Part shown: piece after piece, positions 37,050-38,729 of the stretch
Layout of the letters: each line of letters opens with the position of its first letter
How positions within the stretch are numbered: position 1 is the first letter of the stretch
The notes under the pieces: model-generated
The model's input: the letters and a program-made list of their open reading frames with translations, nothing else
The model's database searches: none
Told to the model about the DNA's origin: nothing
Made by a program: the position numbers and the translations under genes
Source of the DNA: Candidatus Krumholzibacteriia bacterium
GTDB lineage: Bacteria; Krumholzibacteriota; Krumholzibacteriia; G020349025
Direction: 5' to 3'
Assembly (NCBI GenBank): GCA_035649275.1
Contig: DASRJW010000153.1
Coordinates: 1 to 38,729 of the forward strand
DNA length: 38,729 nucleotides

Positions 37050-38729
37050 TCACTGCTTGCGACTTTCCTTGCCAAGCACGGCTTCAGGCGGCCGGCGCAG
37101 AGCGCGTACGACCGGGTGCAGGGCGTACTCCGGGTCCGCCCAGCGCGAACGGCGGTAGAAGAAGTCGTTCCGGGCCGAGGGGCTGGCGGCGAAGGTCGAA
37201 TCGCTGGCGAGGCGCCGGCGGAACTCCCGCGCCAGCGCCGAATCGGCCTGCAGCATCTTCCTGGCCAGAGGCTCCATGACATAGGTCTCGGCGTACTCTT
37301 TGCGCTCGAGCACGGTGTCGAAATAGTTCCAGAACATCATCCCGTCCGGAGCCTGAGCCTCGAAGAGGTGCACCGCGATCAGGGCGGAGGGTTGATCCAG
37401 CGGCACCCAGAGATCACCGGCCCGGAAACGCCCCAGTCGCCGCTCGAGCGCCACTTCGGACACGAGGGTGGGATGGTGCCCCTCGCGCAGCGCCGCTTCG
37501 AAGCTCCAGGCGACGAGCCGCTGCACTTCCACCGTGTCTTGCCAGGCACGCGTCAGGGACCGGTAACGAACACCGTGCATCTCGAGGAGATCACGCGCTG
37601 CCGTCCACTCTTGTGGTACCAGGTAGCCTACAGGCTGCGTCACCGTGAGCTTCGGAGCCACCTCACGGAAGATCGGGATGATCGAGTCCCAGGGGACCGT
37701 CGTGTAACGCGGCACCTTCCGACCGACGATGTCGCTCGCCTCCCAGCGGGTCACGAAGCCGCGGTATTGGAATGGCTCGCTGTGTTCGGTCACCTTCGTC
37801 GACAGCACCACGCTGCGCCGGCCCGGGTTCGTCTCTCTCCCCCGCGCCACGGCGAGGGATTCCGCCGCGGCCACAGCGGCGAGCAGCGCCTGCGGCCGGG
37901 CGTTGATCTCCTCCAGAACCGCAGCAAGCAAGTCATAGGTCGCTCGAACGCGGGTGGGGTACGGCTTGAGCATGTGCGTCTCGACCAGGATGGCCGGGCG
38001 GCACTGGAGTGGGGCATAGGCGGTGGAGAAGCGCGGCGGCGCGTTTTCCACCTCGATGCCGGCGCGCGGATCGTCGGCGTCGCCGCGGAAGGAAATGTAG
38101 GGCGACACGAGGTGGCCGCCCGCCTCCAGCCGGGGGACCACGCGACCCACGAATGCTTCCGTGAGCCAGCGTTCGAGCGACGGCGGCATGCCAGCGCCGT
38201 AGGCATAGGCCCATGTCAGGTCGTACTGGTAGTCGGCGCCGTCGGTGGTGTGGTCGTCCACGAGCAGATGCGGCCACCAGCGGGTGAAGACCTGGCCGAG
38301 CATGGCGCGCATCTCCGGGGCCTCGGCCTTCATGTAGTCCCGGTTGAGGTTGAGACCGATGGGCGTGGTGCGGAAGCCCATCTCCTCGGGGCCGTTCTGG
38401 TTGATGCGGTTCGTCGGGCTGCGGCGCTCGTGTGCGTCCACGGAAAAGATGGGGAGCACGAGAAGCGTGACATGGTCGAGCAAGTTCGCCCGGGTGTGCA
38501 GCACGGCAATGTCACGGAGCAGTGCCAGAGAAGCATCCTTGCCCTCGATCTCGCCGGAATGGATGCCGTTCTGCACGAAGACGATGGGCTTGCCGCTCGC
38601 CCGGGCCCCCTCCGGCGTGAAAGCTCGCTCCTTCGAGACGATGACGAGGGGCAGATCGCGACCCTGGCCCGACTTGCCGTAGCTCGTGAGCCGGAGCCAG
38701 CGGGAAGCCTGCTCCAACCGCTTCAGGTA
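37050..38729 (-). CDS. M14-family zinc carboxypeptidase, 5' end outside the window
   Basis: The frame is open to the right edge (first codons YLKRLEQASRWLRL), so the N-terminus with any signal peptide is missing; the TTG at 38717 is not a plausible true start. The visible part is at least 555 residues. Numbering from that TTG, zinc ligands are His53 and Glu56 in NGIHSGEIEGKDA and His156 in LLVDDHTTDG. Substrate-binding GLNLNRDYMK carries Arg126, and VETHML holds the likely catalytic Glu. A C-terminal half of about 270 residues beyond the peptidase domain is mixed and lacks a recognisable domain. This architecture is common among large predicted exported M14 peptidases. The gene converges on pncA with a 37-nt gap. 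Confidence 0.9.
   Translation of the reverse strand, partial: YLKRLEQASRWLRLTSYGKSGQGRDLPLVIVSKERAFTPEGARASGKPIVFVQNGIHSGEIEGKDASLALLRDIAVLHTRANLLDHVTLLVLPIFSVDAHERRSPTNRINQNGPEEMGFRTTPIGLNLNRDYMKAEAPEMRAMLGQVFTRWWPHLLVDDHTTDGADYQYDLTWAYAYGAGMPPSLERWLTEAFVGRVVPRLEAGGHLVSPYISFRGDADDPRAGIEVENAPPRFSTAYAPLQCRPAILVETHMLKPYPTRVRATYDLLAAVLEEINARPQALLAAVAAAESLAVARGRETNPGRRSVVLSTKVTEHSEPFQYRGFVTRWEASDIVGRKVPRYTTVPWDSIIPIFREVAPKLTVTQPVGYLVPQEWTAARDLLEMHGVRYRSLTRAWQDTVEVQRLVAWSFEAALREGHHPTLVSEVALERRLGRFRAGDLWVPLDQPSALIAVHLFEAQAPDGMMFWNYFDTVLERKEYAETYVMEPLARKMLQADSALAREFRRRLASDSTFAASPSARNDFFYRRSRWADPEYALHPVVRALRRPPEAVLGKESRKQ

Overview
The window reads as chromosomal DNA of a high-GC (by eye about two thirds G+C) diderm bacterium. 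It encodes predicted outer-membrane and secreted proteins (a signal-peptide metalloprotease/propeller/beta-barrel protein, a sortilin/BNR-repeat protein, an S11 D,D-carboxypeptidase), uses ATG, GTG and TTG starts, and packs genes tightly with many ATGA overlaps. The family mix (BNR/sortilin proteins, MA-type peptidase plus TolB-like propeller plus barrel, ECF sigma factors) recalls uncultured Gemmatimonadota/Eisenbacteria-like lineages. That placement is inference only. I see no tRNA, rRNA, CRISPR array, transposase, integrase or phage gene.

Layout, left to right. 1-6.3 kb: end of a TPR lipoprotein gene, a DUF3303 gene, an unrecognised 394-aa protein, an intracellular-looking subtilase with its own propeptide, a small downstream protein predicted to have the same propeptide-inhibitor fold, and a membrane-anchored unknown. 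6.3-8.0 kb (minus strand): a nitrilase-family amidase and a two-domain VOC protein. 8.3-12.5 kb: a chromate-resistance operon chrB-chrA followed by peptidase E and an ornithine-cyclodeaminase-family enzyme. 12.6-23 kb: methylmalonate-semialdehyde dehydrogenase, a short D,D-carboxypeptidase, a beta-CASP metallo-beta-lactamase RNase, 6-phosphogluconate dehydrogenase, alpha-glucan phosphorylase and a large BNR-repeat exported protein. 23-27.2 kb: a sulfate-type ABC importer operon (anchored binding protein, one permease, and an ATPase fused to two universal-stress domains) ending in a STAS protein. 27.4-34.8 kb: an ECF sigma/anti-sigma pair, a membrane-anchored helical-repeat protein, the large MA-type peptidase/barrel protein, an RsbW-like kinase, a second STAS protein and a PrsW-type membrane protease. 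34.9-37 kb: NAD salvage genes pncB-pncA. 37-38.7 kb: a truncated M14 carboxypeptidase.

How they work together. GlgP and Gnd would route storage glucan toward the pentose-phosphate pathway. ChrA exports chromate and ChrB is its usual partner. Chromate enters cells through sulfate importers, so a regulated sulfate-type importer 13 kb away may be relevant, although nothing in the sequence links the two. The sigma/anti-sigma, RsbW/STAS and PrsW genes form a dense signalling island that could combine regulated proteolysis with partner switching. The two observations most worth following are the subtilase with a separate propeptide-like protein (3107-4752) and the ABC ATPase-Usp-Usp fusion followed by STAS (24972-27199).
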